Numbered from the stretch's first letter, positions 16,279-26,048 are shown. The stretch is DNA of 64,000 bases from Harenicola maris (GCA_018524345.1 JADQAZ010000002.1:434001-498000), one strand, 5' to 3'. Numbers and translations: made by a program. The notes: a model not told the origin generated them from the sequence alone.

Positions 16279-18444
16279 TTACCTCATGCGCAAGGCGTTG
16301 AGCAGCACCGTGATGGAGGAGGCCGACATGGCGATGGCGGCGCTGAGCGGGGTGGCGAAGCCGAGCACGGCCACGGGGATCGCGATCAGGTTATAGCCCG
16401 CAGCGATGGTGAAGTTTTCCAGCACGCGGCGGCGGGCGCTTTGGGCGGTGGTGATCGCCTCTGGCACCTCGGCGAGGCTGGCGCCGAAGAGGACGAAATC
16501 CGAGACGGTGCGCGAGGCGTCCAGCGCCTGCGCCGGAGCGATGGAGGCATGGGCGGCCGCCAGAGCGGCGGTGTCGTTGAGGCCATCGCCGACCATGAGG
16601 ACGCGCTTGCCCGCGTCCGTCATGGCTTTGATCTGTTCGATTTTGTCCTGCGGGGTGACCTCTGCCCGATAGGGCGGATTGCCAAGGCGGGCGGCGATGC
16701 CCGCGGTGGCGGCATCGCTGTCGCCGGAGAGGATTAGCACAGGCAGGCCCATGGCCTGCAGCTGCGCCATCGCCTCCTGCGCGCCTGTGCGCAGGCTCTC
16801 GGTTAGCGGCAGGGCGGTGGCCGGGCCGCGCCCGATGGCGAGCGCGGGGCCCCCCGGCCCCGCGCCGCCGCCGTCGGGCGCGGCCCATGCGGCGTGGCCA
16901 AGACGGACGTCTTGGCCACGCCATGTTGCGCTGATCCCCTTGCCGGGGTGTTCGGTGATCGCGGTGATCTGGGCAGGGGTGATCCCCTGCGGCAGGGCCG
17001 CGGCGATGGCGCGGGAGATCGGGTGGCTGGAGGCCTGACTGAGGGCGGCGAGCACGGCGAGGTGCTCTGTCGGCAGGCCGGTGCCGGAGAGGCTGGCGAT
17101 GCCGGTGGTCAGGGTTCCGGTTTTGTCGAAGACGACGGTGTCGACCTCTGCCAGACGTTCCAGCGCGGTGCCGTCCTTGACCAGTAGGCCGTGGCGGAAC
17201 AGGCGGCCCATGGTGGCCGTCATCACCGCGGGCACGGCGAGGCCGAGGGCGCAGGGGCAGGTGATGATCAGCACCGAGATCGCGATATTGAGGGCGGGGG
17301 CGAAGCCTGCGCCGAGGGCGATCCAGCCTGCGAAGGTGACCAGCGCCAGAAGGTGGACCGTGGGGGCGTAGATCTGCGCCGCGCGGTCGGCCAGCGAGGT
17401 GTAGCGGTTGCGCGCGCTTTCTGCCGTGTCGATCAGGGCGGCGAGGCGGCGCAGGCTTGTGTCCTCGCCCGTGGCCGTGACCCGCAGGGTCAGGGGGGCG
17501 GAGAGGTTCATCTCGCCCGCCGAGAGCGCCGCGCCGGGGCTGGCGGGTTGCGGCAGGCTTTCGCCCGAGAGCAGCGAGCGGTCCACGTCGGAGCTGCCTT
17601 GCAGGATCAGCCCGTCGACGGGGATGCGCATACCGGCGGCGACGAGGATTTCGTCGCCCACCTGCAGGGCAGAGACATTGACGTGGCGGCGGGTGCCGTC
17701 CGCCTCGATCCGCAGGGCGCGGGGGGATTCCAGCGCGCTGAGTTCCTGACTGGCGGAGCGGGCGGCCTGTCTTGTGCGGTGGTCAAGGTAGCGGCCCACG
17801 AGGAGGAAGAAGGTGAGCGAGAGCGCGGCGTCGAAGTAGACGCGGTGGCCCCCTTGGCTGGTTTCATAGAGCGACAGGCCGGTGGCGAGGATGATCGCCA
17901 GCGAGATCGGCACATCCATGTTCAGCCGCCCTGCGCGGAGCGCGCGCCAGCCGGAGACAACAAAGACCCGCGCCGAGAAGGCCAGCGCAGGCACGGCGAT
18001 GGCGGCGGCGAGCCAGTGGAACATGTTTTGCGTGGCCTGCGCCGCGCCGGACCAGACCGCGACGGAGAACATCATGACGTTCATCATGGCAAAGCCCGCC
18101 ACCGCCACCTGCAACAGCAGGGCGCGGCCTGCGGCATCGGAGGCCTCGCCCGCGAGGAGGGCCTCGTCCATAGGCAGGGTGTCGTAGCCCGCCGCCACCA
18201 GCGCGTCGATCAGGGCCTCTGGCTCCATCCCCGGTGCGTCTATGGTGACGCGTTTGCGGGACAGGTTCACGCGGGCGGCGCGGACGCCGGGGGTTTGCAG
18301 CAGGGTGCGTTCCACCCCCGCGATGCAGCCCGCGCAGTGGATGCCGGGCAGGGAGAGGGTGATGCCCTGCGGTGCGGCGCGGGCGGCTGTGCTTTGGGCA
18401 AGCGGGGCTGCGATGCAGCCGGGGCAGGCGGCGGCGCTGCTCAT
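16279..18444 (-). CDS. ccoI: CcoI/FixI copper-exporting P1B-type ATPase
   Basis: A 721-residue heavy-metal P-type ATPase that moves copper to the periplasm for cbb3 oxidase assembly. Visible features are an N-terminal CPGC (7-10), an HMA domain with CAGC (37-40), membrane helices with the intramembrane 'CPCALGLAVP' motif, the phosphorylation motif 'DKTGTLTTG' and the hinge 'GDGLNDTAAL'. The ATG at 18444 overlaps the ccoH stop (ATGA), which decides the start against the longer open frame to 18708. The extra N-terminal CPGC pair is common in the FixI group. Confidence 0.96.
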   Translation of the reverse strand: MSSAAACPGCIAAPLAQSTAARAAPQGITLSLPGIHCAGCIAGVERTLLQTPGVRAARVNLSRKRVTIDAPGMEPEALIDALVAAGYDTLPMDEALLAGEASDAAGRALLLQVAVAGFAMMNVMMFSVAVWSGAAQATQNMFHWLAAAIAVPALAFSARVFVVSGWRALRAGRLNMDVPISLAIILATGLSLYETSQGGHRVYFDAALSLTFFLLVGRYLDHRTRQAARSASQELSALESPRALRIEADGTRRHVNVSALQVGDEILVAAGMRIPVDGLILQGSSDVDRSLLSGESLPQPASPGAALSAGEMNLSAPLTLRVTATGEDTSLRRLAALIDTAESARNRYTSLADRAAQIYAPTVHLLALVTFAGWIALGAGFAPALNIAISVLIITCPCALGLAVPAVMTATMGRLFRHGLLVKDGTALERLAEVDTVVFDKTGTLTTGIASLSGTGLPTEHLAVLAALSQASSHPISRAIAAALPQGITPAQITAITEHPGKGISATWRGQDVRLGHAAWAAPDGGGAGPGGPALAIGRGPATALPLTESLRTGAQEAMAQLQAMGLPVLILSGDSDAATAGIAARLGNPPYRAEVTPQDKIEQIKAMTDAGKRVLMVGDGLNDTAALAAAHASIAPAQALDASRTVSDFVLFGASLAEVPEAITTAQSARRRVLENFTIAAGYNLIAIPVAVLGFATPLSAAIAMSASSITVLLNALRMR

Positions 18445-18902
18445 CCGGCGATCCGCACGATGATGCGTTGTTTGAAGGTCGTGCCGTCCTCTGCCTCGGC
18501 CACGAGGCGCAGGTTCCAGTTGCCTTTGCCAAGGGTCACGGGGGCGGTAAAGGCCTGTCCATCGAAGGTGAACTCCGGCGTTTGGTCCTGTGCCACATTG
18601 GTGGCGCGGCCAAGGGTGGCGGAGCGGATCACGGGCTGCACCGGGTCGCCGTGGTGCAGGATGGTCAGGCGCAGAATGCCGTCTTCGACCCGCGCGGCCA
18701 CGTCCCATGCGAGGTTTTCCTGCGCGGCGCGGTCAGCGTCATAGCTTTGCGAGGCGACGTAGGAGTTTTTGACCTCCAGCCCCGGAAAGGTGGCGACGGC
18801 CTTGAAGGCGAGGGTCAGGTTGACGGCGATGATCACGGCAAAGCCGGAGACGAACATCAGGGCGACTTTGCGGCCGGTGAGGGGTTTGCCTGTTGTGGTC
18901 AT
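18441..18902 (-). CDS. ccoH: CcoH/FixH cbb3 oxidase assembly protein
   Basis: A 153-residue membrane-anchored protein of the FixH family. One N-terminal helix ('KVALMFVSGFAVIIAVNLTL') precedes a periplasmic beta-rich domain with the typical 'SYVASQSYD' opening. It stabilises the cbb3 complex during assembly. It overlaps both ccoG and ccoI by four bases, so translation of the three is probably coupled. Confidence 0.95.
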   Translation of the reverse strand: MTTTGKPLTGRKVALMFVSGFAVIIAVNLTLAFKAVATFPGLEVKNSYVASQSYDADRAAQENLAWDVAARVEDGILRLTILHHGDPVQPVIRSATLGRATNVAQDQTPEFTFDGQAFTAPVTLGKGNWNLRLVAEAEDGTTFKQRIIVRIAG

Positions 18903-20314
18903 TGGTCGGCCTTTCCGTTGAAGGTTGTGTCCCGATGGGCGCGTTCGTCATTGGCGGTGTCCTCGACCCAGAAGCGCAGGTCGGTATGGGCGGCATGGGC
19001 CGCCGGATCGCCGGGGCGGGCGGTGACATAGACGCGCTGCATGGTGGAGGCATCGGGGGGCACGGTGATGATGTTGCGTTCTGTCCCCTCAAGGTCGATC
19101 CGCAGGATCGCGTCGGAGCTGAGCGAGATGCGGAAGTCGCGCGGCTCGCCGTGTTTGTTGCGCAGGCGCAGGGTGTAGCTGTTGCGCACCGAGCCGTCCG
19201 ACAGGGTGACATAGGTGGGGTTGCGCGTGGGTTCGACCGTCAGGTCGATATCGGCGCGGATGAACAGGGCAAAGACGAGGCCGAAGCCGATCAGGGACCA
19301 CAGCAGGGTATAGAGCACCGTGCGCGGGCGCAGCACATGTTGCCAGATCGGGCGCGGCGGTTTGCCGGCGCGTTCGGCGGGCTCGTCCGAGAGGGCGAGG
19401 TAGTCGATCAGCCCGCGGTCGCGGCCGATTTTGCCCATGACATCATCGCAGGCGTCGATGCAGAGGGCGCAGGTGATGCATTCCATTTGCTGGCCGTCGC
19501 GGATGTCGATGCCCATGGGGCAGACGTTGACGCAGGCCATACAGTCGATGCAATCGCCTGTGTCGGCGCTGCGCTTTTTGCCGCGTGGCTCTCCGCGCCA
19601 GTCGCGGTAGCCGACGGTGAGGGTGTCGTCGTCCATCATGGCGCCTTGGATGCGGGGCCATGGGCACATGTAGATACAGACCTGTTCGCGCATGAAGCCG
19701 CCAAACAGGAAGGTCGTCGCCGTCAGCACCGCGATGGTGCCATAGGCGATCGGGTGGGCGTTGAAGGTGATAAGGTCGCGGGCCAGTGTGGGCGCATCGG
19801 TAAAGTAGAAGACCCAAGCGCCCCCTGTTGCCACCGAGATGACCAGCCAGACCGCCCATTTCGTCAGGCGCAGCCGCCATTTGCGGATGTCCCATTTGGC
19901 GTTCCACAGGCGGACGCGGGCGTTGCGGTCGCCCTCTATCCAGCGTTCGACGAGGATGAAGAGGTCTGTCCAGACGGTTTGCGGGCAGGTGTAGCCGCAC
20001 CAGACGCGGCCCAGCGCCGAGGTGAAGAGGAAGAGGCCGAGGCCCGCCATGATCAAAAGGCCCGCCACGAAGTAGAATTCATGCGGCCAGATTTCGATCC
20101 AGAAGAAGTAGAACCTGCGCCCTGCGAGGTCGACGAGGACGGCTTGGTCCGGCAGGGCCGGGCCTCTGTCCCAGCGGATCAGGGGGGTGAGGTAGTAGAT
20201 CCCGAGGGTGACCACGAGGATCGCCCATTTCATCCGCCGGAAAAAGCCGGAGACACGGCGCGGGAAGATAGGCTCCTGCGGAGCATAGAGGGATTTATTC
20301 TCAGACGTGGTCAT
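18899..20314 (-). CDS. ccoG: CcoG/RdxA/FixG iron-sulfur membrane protein
   Basis: A 471-residue polytopic membrane protein. N-terminal helices include the 'GRVWCGYTCPQTVWTD' and 'CIYMCPWPRIQGAM' signatures. A bis-[4Fe-4S] ferredoxin-like region follows ('CIDCMACVNVCPMGID' and 'CITCALCIDAC'), then a C-terminal periplasmic Ig-like domain. CcoG is reported as a cupric reductase that supplies Cu(I) for cbb3 oxidase. An FNR-type box lies 65 nt upstream of the start, and the gene leads ccoGHIS. Confidence 0.97.
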   Translation of the reverse strand: MTTSENKSLYAPQEPIFPRRVSGFFRRMKWAILVVTLGIYYLTPLIRWDRGPALPDQAVLVDLAGRRFYFFWIEIWPHEFYFVAGLLIMAGLGLFLFTSALGRVWCGYTCPQTVWTDLFILVERWIEGDRNARVRLWNAKWDIRKWRLRLTKWAVWLVISVATGGAWVFYFTDAPTLARDLITFNAHPIAYGTIAVLTATTFLFGGFMREQVCIYMCPWPRIQGAMMDDDTLTVGYRDWRGEPRGKKRSADTGDCIDCMACVNVCPMGIDIRDGQQMECITCALCIDACDDVMGKIGRDRGLIDYLALSDEPAERAGKPPRPIWQHVLRPRTVLYTLLWSLIGFGLVFALFIRADIDLTVEPTRNPTYVTLSDGSVRNSYTLRLRNKHGEPRDFRISLSSDAILRIDLEGTERNIITVPPDASTMQRVYVTARPGDPAAHAAHTDLRFWVEDTANDERAHRDTTFNGKADQ

Positions 20315-20378
20315 ACCTTGTCCACCTTGTCCAAACCTGTTCGCTGGTATGGTTTAGCTGCGCCATTGCGGCGGGGCT

Positions 20379-20392
20379 TTGACTCAGATCAA
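20379..20392 (-). promoter_or_regulatory. FNR/FnrL box upstream of ccoG
   Basis: TTGAC-TCAG-ATCAA, nine of ten consensus positions of the FNR site TTGAT-N4-ATCAA. It lies 65 nt upstream of the ccoG start codon, a distance suited to activation of the ccoGHIS operon under low oxygen. The fnrL gene is about 6 kb away in this window. Confidence 0.8.
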
Positions 20393-20403
20393 GATGATCC
20401 GAG

Positions 20404-20449
20404 AAAACCCCGACCCAAGAGAATGTGCGAACAGGTTCTTGGGCCGGGG
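20404..20449 (-). terminator. intrinsic terminator after ccoNOQP
   Basis: A 12-bp stem with one mismatch pairs 20408-20420 with 20437-20449 around a 16-nt loop. Reading the minus strand it is followed by four T (20407-20404). It lies about 80 nt after the ccoP stop and just before the ccoG FNR box. A second hairpin without T tail is present at 20487-20515. Confidence 0.75.
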
Positions 20450-20525
20450 CCTCTGCACAGATGATCAGGCCTGCGCATCTCCTCCGCTTTTCCGGCAGGG
20501 ATCCGGCCGGAAAAGGGATCTTGTG

Positions 20526-21389
20526 TTACTCGCCGCCGCCGAGGCCGTGAACATAGGCGGCGACGGCGTTGACGTCGCTTTGGCTCAGGCGTTCGCCCCA
20601 TGCGGGCATCACGCCAAAGCGGGCATTGGTGATGGTTTCCTCGATCGCGGCGATATCGCCGCCATAGAGCCAGATGGCATCGGCGAGGTTCGGGGCGCCT
20701 TGTTCGATGTCGCCAAGGCCCGCGTCGCCATGACAGGCGGAGCATTGCTCCTCGAAAATCACCGTGCCGCGGGCGGCGGCCTCTGCGTCGTGGTCCTGAC
20801 CCGAGAGGGAGAGGACATATTGCGCGGTGTCTTTGATCTCGCCTTCTTCCAGCAGCTCGCCAAAGGCGGGCATCTGGGAGTAATGGGCGTCGAGGTCGGT
20901 CTCGTTCCGGATGCCGTGGCGCACTGTATGGGCGATCTGGTCGATTTCGCCGCCCCAGAGCCAGTCGTCATCCTGTAGGTTCGGGTAGCCCTTGGACCCC
21001 GCCGCGCCGGAGCCGTGGCACTGGGAGCAGTTGGTGCGGAACACCGCCGCGCCATTGGCCACAGCGAAACGCTGTAGGTCGGGGTTTTGCGCGAGGGTGG
21101 TCAGGTCGACCTCTGCCAAGGCGGTTTTCAGGGCGGCGTTCTGGTCGTTGAAGCGGGTGATTTCGGCGGCCACCTCGGCGCGGGTGGAATAGCCGAGCAC
21201 GCCCTTGGTTGCGCCCGAGATCATCGGCCATGCCGGATAGGCGATGGAATAGCCCACGCCCCAGATGATGGTCAGGTAGAGGCACCAGAGCCACCAGCGC
21301 GGCAGGGGGTTGTTGAGTTCTTTGATGCCGTCCCATTCGTGGCCGGTTGTATCGGTGCCTGTGACCGCGTCTGTGTCTGGCTGGCTCAT
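20526..21389 (-). CDS. ccoP: cbb3 oxidase subunit III, dihaem cytochrome c CcoP
   Basis: A 287-residue membrane-anchored dihaem cytochrome c. It has an N-terminal helix (about 30-50) and then two cytochrome domains with CSQCH (121-125) and CSACH (216-220). The axial methionines are probably in 'SQMPAFGELL' and 'GVMPAWGERL'. It passes electrons to CcoO/CcoN. The start overlaps the ccoQ stop by four bases. The opening 'TTGHEWDGIKELNNPLPRWW' is a strongly conserved CcoP signature. Confidence 0.98.
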   Translation of the reverse strand: MSQPDTDAVTGTDTTGHEWDGIKELNNPLPRWWLWCLYLTIIWGVGYSIAYPAWPMISGATKGVLGYSTRAEVAAEITRFNDQNAALKTALAEVDLTTLAQNPDLQRFAVANGAAVFRTNCSQCHGSGAAGSKGYPNLQDDDWLWGGEIDQIAHTVRHGIRNETDLDAHYSQMPAFGELLEEGEIKDTAQYVLSLSGQDHDAEAAARGTVIFEEQCSACHGDAGLGDIEQGAPNLADAIWLYGGDIAAIEETITNARFGVMPAWGERLSQSDVNAVAAYVHGLGGGE

Positions 21390-21571
21390 GGCTGGTCCTC
21401 CCGCTTCGGGGTTGGGATGGTGTCGTTGCGCAGGGGAATATTCGCGATGTCGTCATGCAGATCGCGGCTTCCGGGGCGGAAGGCCCAGAGGATCGCGCCG
21501 ATGAAGAAGACGGTCATCAGAAGCAGGACCCAGCTGTCGGCGAGCTGGCGCAAGAAAGAATAGGTATCCAT
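21386..21571 (-). CDS. ccoQ: cbb3 oxidase subunit IV CcoQ
   Basis: A 61-residue single-span membrane protein of the CcoQ/FixQ family, with a hydrophobic helix at about residues 14-32 and a short polar tail ('FRPGSRDLHDDIANIPL'). In Rhodobacter CcoQ stabilises the oxidase under oxygen and affects signalling to the Prr/Reg system. It lies between ccoO and ccoP as expected. Confidence 0.95.
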   Translation of the reverse strand: MDTYSFLRQLADSWVLLLMTVFFIGAILWAFRPGSRDLHDDIANIPLRNDTIPTPKREDQP

Positions 21572-21587
21572 TACGGCTCTCCTTTAA

Positions 21588-22313
21588 TCAGCGGCTTTGA
21601 TCGGGCACGAAGGTCGAGAAATCGACCAGGGTGCCGAGCATTTGCAGGTAGGCGACGAGGGCATCCATTTCGGTGATGCCTGATGCGCTGTCAAAGTTGC
21701 TGACCACCGCGCCGGGGTAGCGTTCCAGCATCTCCTCCCAGTCGCTGTCGGGGTCGGCCTGCACCTTGAAGTCCATCTGCGCGTTTTCGATCATCTCGTC
21801 GGTGTAGGGCACGCCCACCATGCGGTGGGTTTCCAGCAGGTCCTGCACATATTCGCCGGTGATGCGGGTTTCCGCGAGGAAGGCGTATTTGGGCATGATG
21901 GATTCGGGCACCACGGATTGCGGGTCTTTCAGGTGGTCCACATGCCAAGCGTCAGAGTAGCGCCCGCCCACGCGGGCCACGTCCGGCCCTGTGCGTTTGC
22001 TGCCCCATTGGAAGGGGTGATCATACATGCTTTCTGCGGCAAGGGAGTAATGGCCATAGCGTTCGACCTCGTCCCGCATGGGGCGGATCATCTGGCTGTG
22101 GCAGGTGTAGCAGCCCTCGCGGATGTAGATATCGCGGCCCGTCAGTTCGAGCGGGGAGTAGGGGCGCATGCCCTCGACTTCCTCGATCGTGTTCTCGAGA
22201 TAGAACAGGGGGGCGATTTCGACCATGCCGCCGATGCTGACGACGCCGAAGGTGGCAATCAGCAGCAAGGTGGGGCTGCGTTCTAGGATCTGGTGTTTGT
22301 TCAGGAAACCCAT
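21588..22313 (-). CDS. ccoO: cbb3 oxidase subunit II, monohaem cytochrome c CcoO
   Basis: A 241-residue membrane-anchored cytochrome c. An N-terminal helix (about 15-37) precedes the haem site CYTCH (68-72) and a long periplasmic domain with conserved '[18 protein letters not shown]' and '[18 protein letters not shown]' stretches. The start lies 15 nt after the ccoN stop. It receives electrons from CcoP and passes them to CcoN. Confidence 0.98.
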   Translation of the reverse strand: MGFLNKHQILERSPTLLLIATFGVVSIGGMVEIAPLFYLENTIEEVEGMRPYSPLELTGRDIYIREGCYTCHSQMIRPMRDEVERYGHYSLAAESMYDHPFQWGSKRTGPDVARVGGRYSDAWHVDHLKDPQSVVPESIMPKYAFLAETRITGEYVQDLLETHRMVGVPYTDEMIENAQMDFKVQADPDSDWEEMLERYPGAVVSNFDSASGITEMDALVAYLQMLGTLVDFSTFVPDQSR

Positions 22314-22328
22314 GATGCGTCCTCCTTT

Positions 22329-23936
22329 TTATTCTGCTGGTGTTGCGTTGGGGTTGACCTTGACTTCGACGGTTTTGCCGCCGCGGATGGTCATGAACAT
22401 GTTCCAGGCCATGATCAGCCCGCCCGCAAGGTAGAGCACCCCGCCAAGGCCGCGCACGACATACATCGGGAACTTGGCGCTGACGGTGTCGGCGAAGGAG
22501 TTCACGAGGAAGCCCTGCGCATCGACTTCGCGCCACATCAGGCCCTCCATGATGCCGGTGACCCACATGGAGGCGGCGTAGAGAACGATGCCGATGGTCG
22601 CGAGCCAGAAGTGCCAGTTGATCGCAGAGATCGAATACATCGCCTCGCGGCCCCAGAGGCGCGGCGTCAGGAAGTAGAGCGCGCCGAAGGTGATCATGCC
22701 GTTCCAGCCAAGGGCGCCGGAGTGCACGTGGCCGATGGTCCAGTCGGTGTAATGGGACAGGGAGTTGACCGCGCGGATCGACATCATCGGCCCCTCGAAG
22801 GTGGACATGCCGTAGAAGGCGAGCGAGACGACCATCATGCGGATGATCGGGTCGGTGCGCAGTTTGTCCCAAGCGCCCTGAAGCGTCATCAGCCCGTTGA
22901 TCATGCCGCCCCATGAGGGCATCCACAGGATGATCGAGAAGACCATGCCGAGGGTCGAGGCCCAGTCAGGCAGCGCCGTGTAGTGCAGGTGGTGGGGACC
23001 GGCCCAGATATAGAGGAAGGTCAGCGCCCAGAAGTGGATGATCGAGAGCTTGTAGCTGTAGACAGGGCGTCCCGCCTGTTTGGGCACGAAGTAATACATC
23101 ATGCCGAGGAAGCCGGAGGTGAGGAAGAAGCCCACCGCGTTATGGCCATACCACCACTGTGTCATGGCGTCCTGCACACCGGCAAAGACCTGCACCGATT
23201 TGGAGCCCCAGAAGGACACAGGGATCGACAGGTTGTTGACCACATGCAGCATGGCGATGGTGACGATAAAGCTGAGCAGGAACCAGTTGGCGACGTAGAT
23301 GTGTTTCTCGCGCCGGGTGAAGATCGTGCCGAGGTAGACGACAAGGAAGGCGACCCAGACGATGGTCAGCCAGATGTCCACATACCATTCAGGCTCGGCG
23401 TATTCCTTGGATTGTGTCGCGCCCAGAAGATAGCCGGTGGCCGCCAGAACGATGAACAGGTTGTAGCCCCAGAAGACGAACCACGACAGGTTCCCGCCCC
23501 AGAGCCGCGCGCCGCAGGTGCGTTGCACGATGTAGAAGGAGGACATGATCAGGGCGTTGCCGCCAAAGGCAAAGATCACCGCAGAGGTATGCAGCGGGCG
23601 CAACCGGCCAAAGTTGGCATAGGGCTGTGCCCATTCGAGGTTGAGCGAGGGGAAGGCCAGTTGGAAGGCGATCACAACGCCGACCAGAAAGCCGACGCAG
23701 CCCCAGAACCCCGTAGCGATCACCCCCGCGCGCACAACCCCGTCGAGGTAGCCGCTTGCGTCGATGACGGGTTCGGGTTCATCCGTGCGCCGGAGCACCC
23801 AGATGAACATAAAGGCCGCAACGCCCATGATGATGATGGCATGGACCTGATAGGCAATATCCCTTGCCCAGTTGGCCCCCATGGCGGCCGTAACCATAAC
23901 AATCGCTAATACAATGAGCTTACCGTAATTCAGCAT
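22329..23936 (-). CDS. ccoN: cbb3 oxidase catalytic subunit I CcoN
   Basis: A 535-residue haem-copper oxidase subunit with about twelve membrane helices. It holds low-spin haem b and the haem b3-CuB centre; histidine-rich signatures such as '[12 protein letters not shown]' and '[16 protein letters not shown]' are present. It reduces oxygen to water with very high affinity. The ATG at 23936 (MLNYGKL) is preferred because GAAGGG lies nine bases upstream. The ATG at 23945 would leave no spacing to that site. An FNR box lies upstream. Confidence 0.98.
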   Translation of the reverse strand: MLNYGKLIVLAIVMVTAAMGANWARDIAYQVHAIIIMGVAAFMFIWVLRRTDEPEPVIDASGYLDGVVRAGVIATGFWGCVGFLVGVVIAFQLAFPSLNLEWAQPYANFGRLRPLHTSAVIFAFGGNALIMSSFYIVQRTCGARLWGGNLSWFVFWGYNLFIVLAATGYLLGATQSKEYAEPEWYVDIWLTIVWVAFLVVYLGTIFTRREKHIYVANWFLLSFIVTIAMLHVVNNLSIPVSFWGSKSVQVFAGVQDAMTQWWYGHNAVGFFLTSGFLGMMYYFVPKQAGRPVYSYKLSIIHFWALTFLYIWAGPHHLHYTALPDWASTLGMVFSIILWMPSWGGMINGLMTLQGAWDKLRTDPIIRMMVVSLAFYGMSTFEGPMMSIRAVNSLSHYTDWTIGHVHSGALGWNGMITFGALYFLTPRLWGREAMYSISAINWHFWLATIGIVLYAASMWVTGIMEGLMWREVDAQGFLVNSFADTVSAKFPMYVVRGLGGVLYLAGGLIMAWNMFMTIRGGKTVEVKVNPNATPAE

Positions 23937-24021
23937 CCCACACATCCCTTCGCATATCGCGCGAGTCGCACATCGCGCACCTGTTCAGGATCGTTTGTGT
24001 CGGCTCTGGCGGAGGGGCGCT

Positions 24022-24035
24022 TTGATCTAGGTCAA
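24022..24035 (-). promoter_or_regulatory. FNR/FnrL box upstream of ccoN
   Basis: TTGAT-CTAG-GTCAA, nine of ten consensus FNR positions, 86 nt upstream of the ccoN start and inside the short gap before the preceding gene. It is expected to activate ccoNOQP under low oxygen through FnrL. RegA is also a known regulator of this operon in relatives. Confidence 0.82.
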
Positions 24036-24057
24036 TTGCGCGGAAATAGGGGGCGGA

Positions 24058-24894
24058 TCAGGCGCTGTTGTCCGGTTCGGTTTGCTGTTGCCTTTGGGAG
24101 GCTGTGGGCGGCAGCACCAATTGATCCAGAGTGTCACAATAGAAGGCCATGGAGTTGGGCAGCCAGAACCGCGCCTCGATGCTGCGCTTCTGTGTTCCGG
24201 CAAAGCCGATTCCCGGAACCTCGAAGTTGATCTCCTCGCGGCCAAGGGTCGGGTGAGCCATGTCGATCAGGACGCAGGCCATGGCGGCGATGCCCTCTGG
24301 TGTGGCCTCGAGGATGATCTGGTCGGCTTTTTCGCGGTCGAACTGGTTTTTTAGCGCATCGCGGCTCCAGCCGAAGGCAAAGAGGGGGCGGTCGGGTTTT
24401 GCGACGCGGTGCACCCGTGCCATTGCGGCGTTTGCGAAGGGGTGGCGCCAGACTTCGGTGGGCCAGTATTCGTATTCACTATAGGAGACCGCTGCGGCTT
24501 GTTTGAGCTTGTGATCCCTTGGTGCGGGTGGCCGGATGCGGGCATAGAAATACTGCGCGCGGCTGGTGGGGTGGGTTAGCTCCAGCCCCGCCCATTCGCG
24601 CCCCGACAGCAAGAAGTGCATCAGCCAGAGGCCCATACGCCGGAAGCCTTCCGGTTCGGCGAGCGCGTCAAACCCGAAGGTTTGATCCACAATTTCAAAG
24701 GGTAGGTCGGTTTCTCCTCCCCAATCGATGCTGCGCACAAAGGAGGTATCGATCACCAGCCCGCCAAAGGATGTGTGATCGGCGAGGGGGGCGGGGAAAT
24801 CGGCGGGTGTGAGGGTGAGGTCGTCGTCCTCGGTCAGCGGCGCCAGTTTGGCGGAGAGCGCCGCGTAACCCCCTAGATCAGTGTTCGATGTCAT
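24058..24894 (-). CDS. unrecognised 278-residue protein between transaldolase and ccoN
   Basis: A soluble-looking protein without signal peptide or membrane helix. The ATG at 24894 is preferred over a TTG at 24930, although neither has a strong ribosome site. The sequence is aromatic-rich, with a distinctive 'SYSEYEYWPTEVWRHPFANA' stretch in the middle, and ends in a low-complexity Gln-rich tail. I do not recognise the family and suggest no function. It lies directly upstream of the ccoN FNR box on the same strand. Confidence 0.72.
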   Translation of the reverse strand: MTSNTDLGGYAALSAKLAPLTEDDDLTLTPADFPAPLADHTSFGGLVIDTSFVRSIDWGGETDLPFEIVDQTFGFDALAEPEGFRRMGLWLMHFLLSGREWAGLELTHPTSRAQYFYARIRPPAPRDHKLKQAAAVSYSEYEYWPTEVWRHPFANAAMARVHRVAKPDRPLFAFGWSRDALKNQFDREKADQIILEATPEGIAAMACVLIDMAHPTLGREEINFEVPGIGFAGTQKRSIEARFWLPNSMAFYCDTLDQLVLPPTASQRQQQTEPDNSA

Positions 24895-25006
24895 GGGGGA
24901 AATGTTGGTTTGGCGGCGGGGCGCTGTCAACGGCCAAGACGGGCAAAGGGCGGTATCTTGGGCTGGGGGTGGCGGCGGCGCGGTGGTTTGCGCCGCCTGC
25001 CGGGGA

Positions 25007-25954
25007 TTACGCGCCGAGGCGTTCGGCGACCAGAGCGATGAGCTTTTGGTGGTCGACGTCGAATTTGCGGATGCCTTCGGCGAGCTTTTCGGTGGCCATG
25101 GGGTCCGCGTTCATTTCCCAGCGGAAGGTGGCCTCGTCCATTGTCACCGGGGCGACGCCGCTGGCCTTGTCTGCGGAGAGGGCGCGGGGGAGGTCGGCTT
25201 GGTCGGCCTCTAGGTCATCGAGAAGCGCAGGGCCGATGGTGAGGTTGTCGCAGCCCGCAAGCGCCTTGATCTGGTCGGTGTTGCGGAAGGAGGCGCCCAT
25301 CACGATGGTCTTGATGCCGTTGGACTTGTAGTAGTCATAGATCGACCGCACGGATTTCACGCCGGGGTCCTGTTCGGCCTCGTAGCCATCGACGCCCTCG
25401 GCCTTTTTGTACCAATCGGTGATCCGGCCCACGAAGGGGGAGATCAGGAAAGCGCCCGCATCGGCGCAGGCCACGGCTTGCGCCATGGAAAACAGCAGCG
25501 TCAGGTTACAGTCGATGCCTTCCTTTTGCAGGATTTCGGCGGCGCGGATGCCTTCCCATGTGGAGGCGAGTTTGATCAGGATGCGGCTTTTGTCGATGCC
25601 GCGGTCGGCGTATTCGGCGACGATCTGGCGGGCGCGGGCGACGGAGGCCTCGGTGTCGAAGGACAGACAGGCGTCGACCTCTGTCGAGACGCGGCCGGGG
25701 ACGAGCTTGGTCAGGCGGGCGCCCACGGCGACGGTCAGCTTTTCGGCGACCTGTTCGGGGGTGAGGCCCGCGCTGCGGGCGGCTTCGATCTCTGCTGCGA
25801 CGAGGTCTTCGGAGGCCGGATCGGCCAGAGCGGCCAGCACGAGGGAGGGGTTGGTGGTGCAATCAACCGGTTTGTAGGCTTTGACCATCTCAACATCGCC
25901 GGTATCGGCGACGACAACAGTCATGTCTCGTAGTTGGTCCAATACGCTTGGCAT
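25007..25954 (-). CDS. tal: transaldolase
   Basis: A 315-residue TalB-type transaldolase, which transfers dihydroxyacetone units in the non-oxidative pentose phosphate pathway. The N-terminal 'DCTTNPSLVLAA' motif, the Schiff-base lysine in 'ILIKLASTWEG' and the 'CNLTLLFSMAQAVACADA' and 'SPFVGRITDWYK' segments are all typical. The length matches the classical TalB subfamily rather than the short TalC/FSA type. Start codon is ATG. Confidence 0.97.
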   Translation of the reverse strand: MPSVLDQLRDMTVVVADTGDVEMVKAYKPVDCTTNPSLVLAALADPASEDLVAAEIEAARSAGLTPEQVAEKLTVAVGARLTKLVPGRVSTEVDACLSFDTEASVARARQIVAEYADRGIDKSRILIKLASTWEGIRAAEILQKEGIDCNLTLLFSMAQAVACADAGAFLISPFVGRITDWYKKAEGVDGYEAEQDPGVKSVRSIYDYYKSNGIKTIVMGASFRNTDQIKALAGCDNLTIGPALLDDLEADQADLPRALSADKASGVAPVTMDEATFRWEMNADPMATEKLAEGIRKFDVDHQKLIALVAERLGA

Positions 25955-26048
25955 TAGTGTCTCTCCCGTTTTGGTGGTGTCTGGTGTTCCCTGCAGGGCT
26001 TATCGCGATGCGGGGGGCCTGCCAAGGGCGAGGTTGGGAACGGGGGCG

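Noticed and set aside
17191-20464. Two forward frames of more than 500 codons over ccoI, ccoH and ccoG
   Set aside because: Shadows of the cco genes; the minus-strand products carry all expected motifs.
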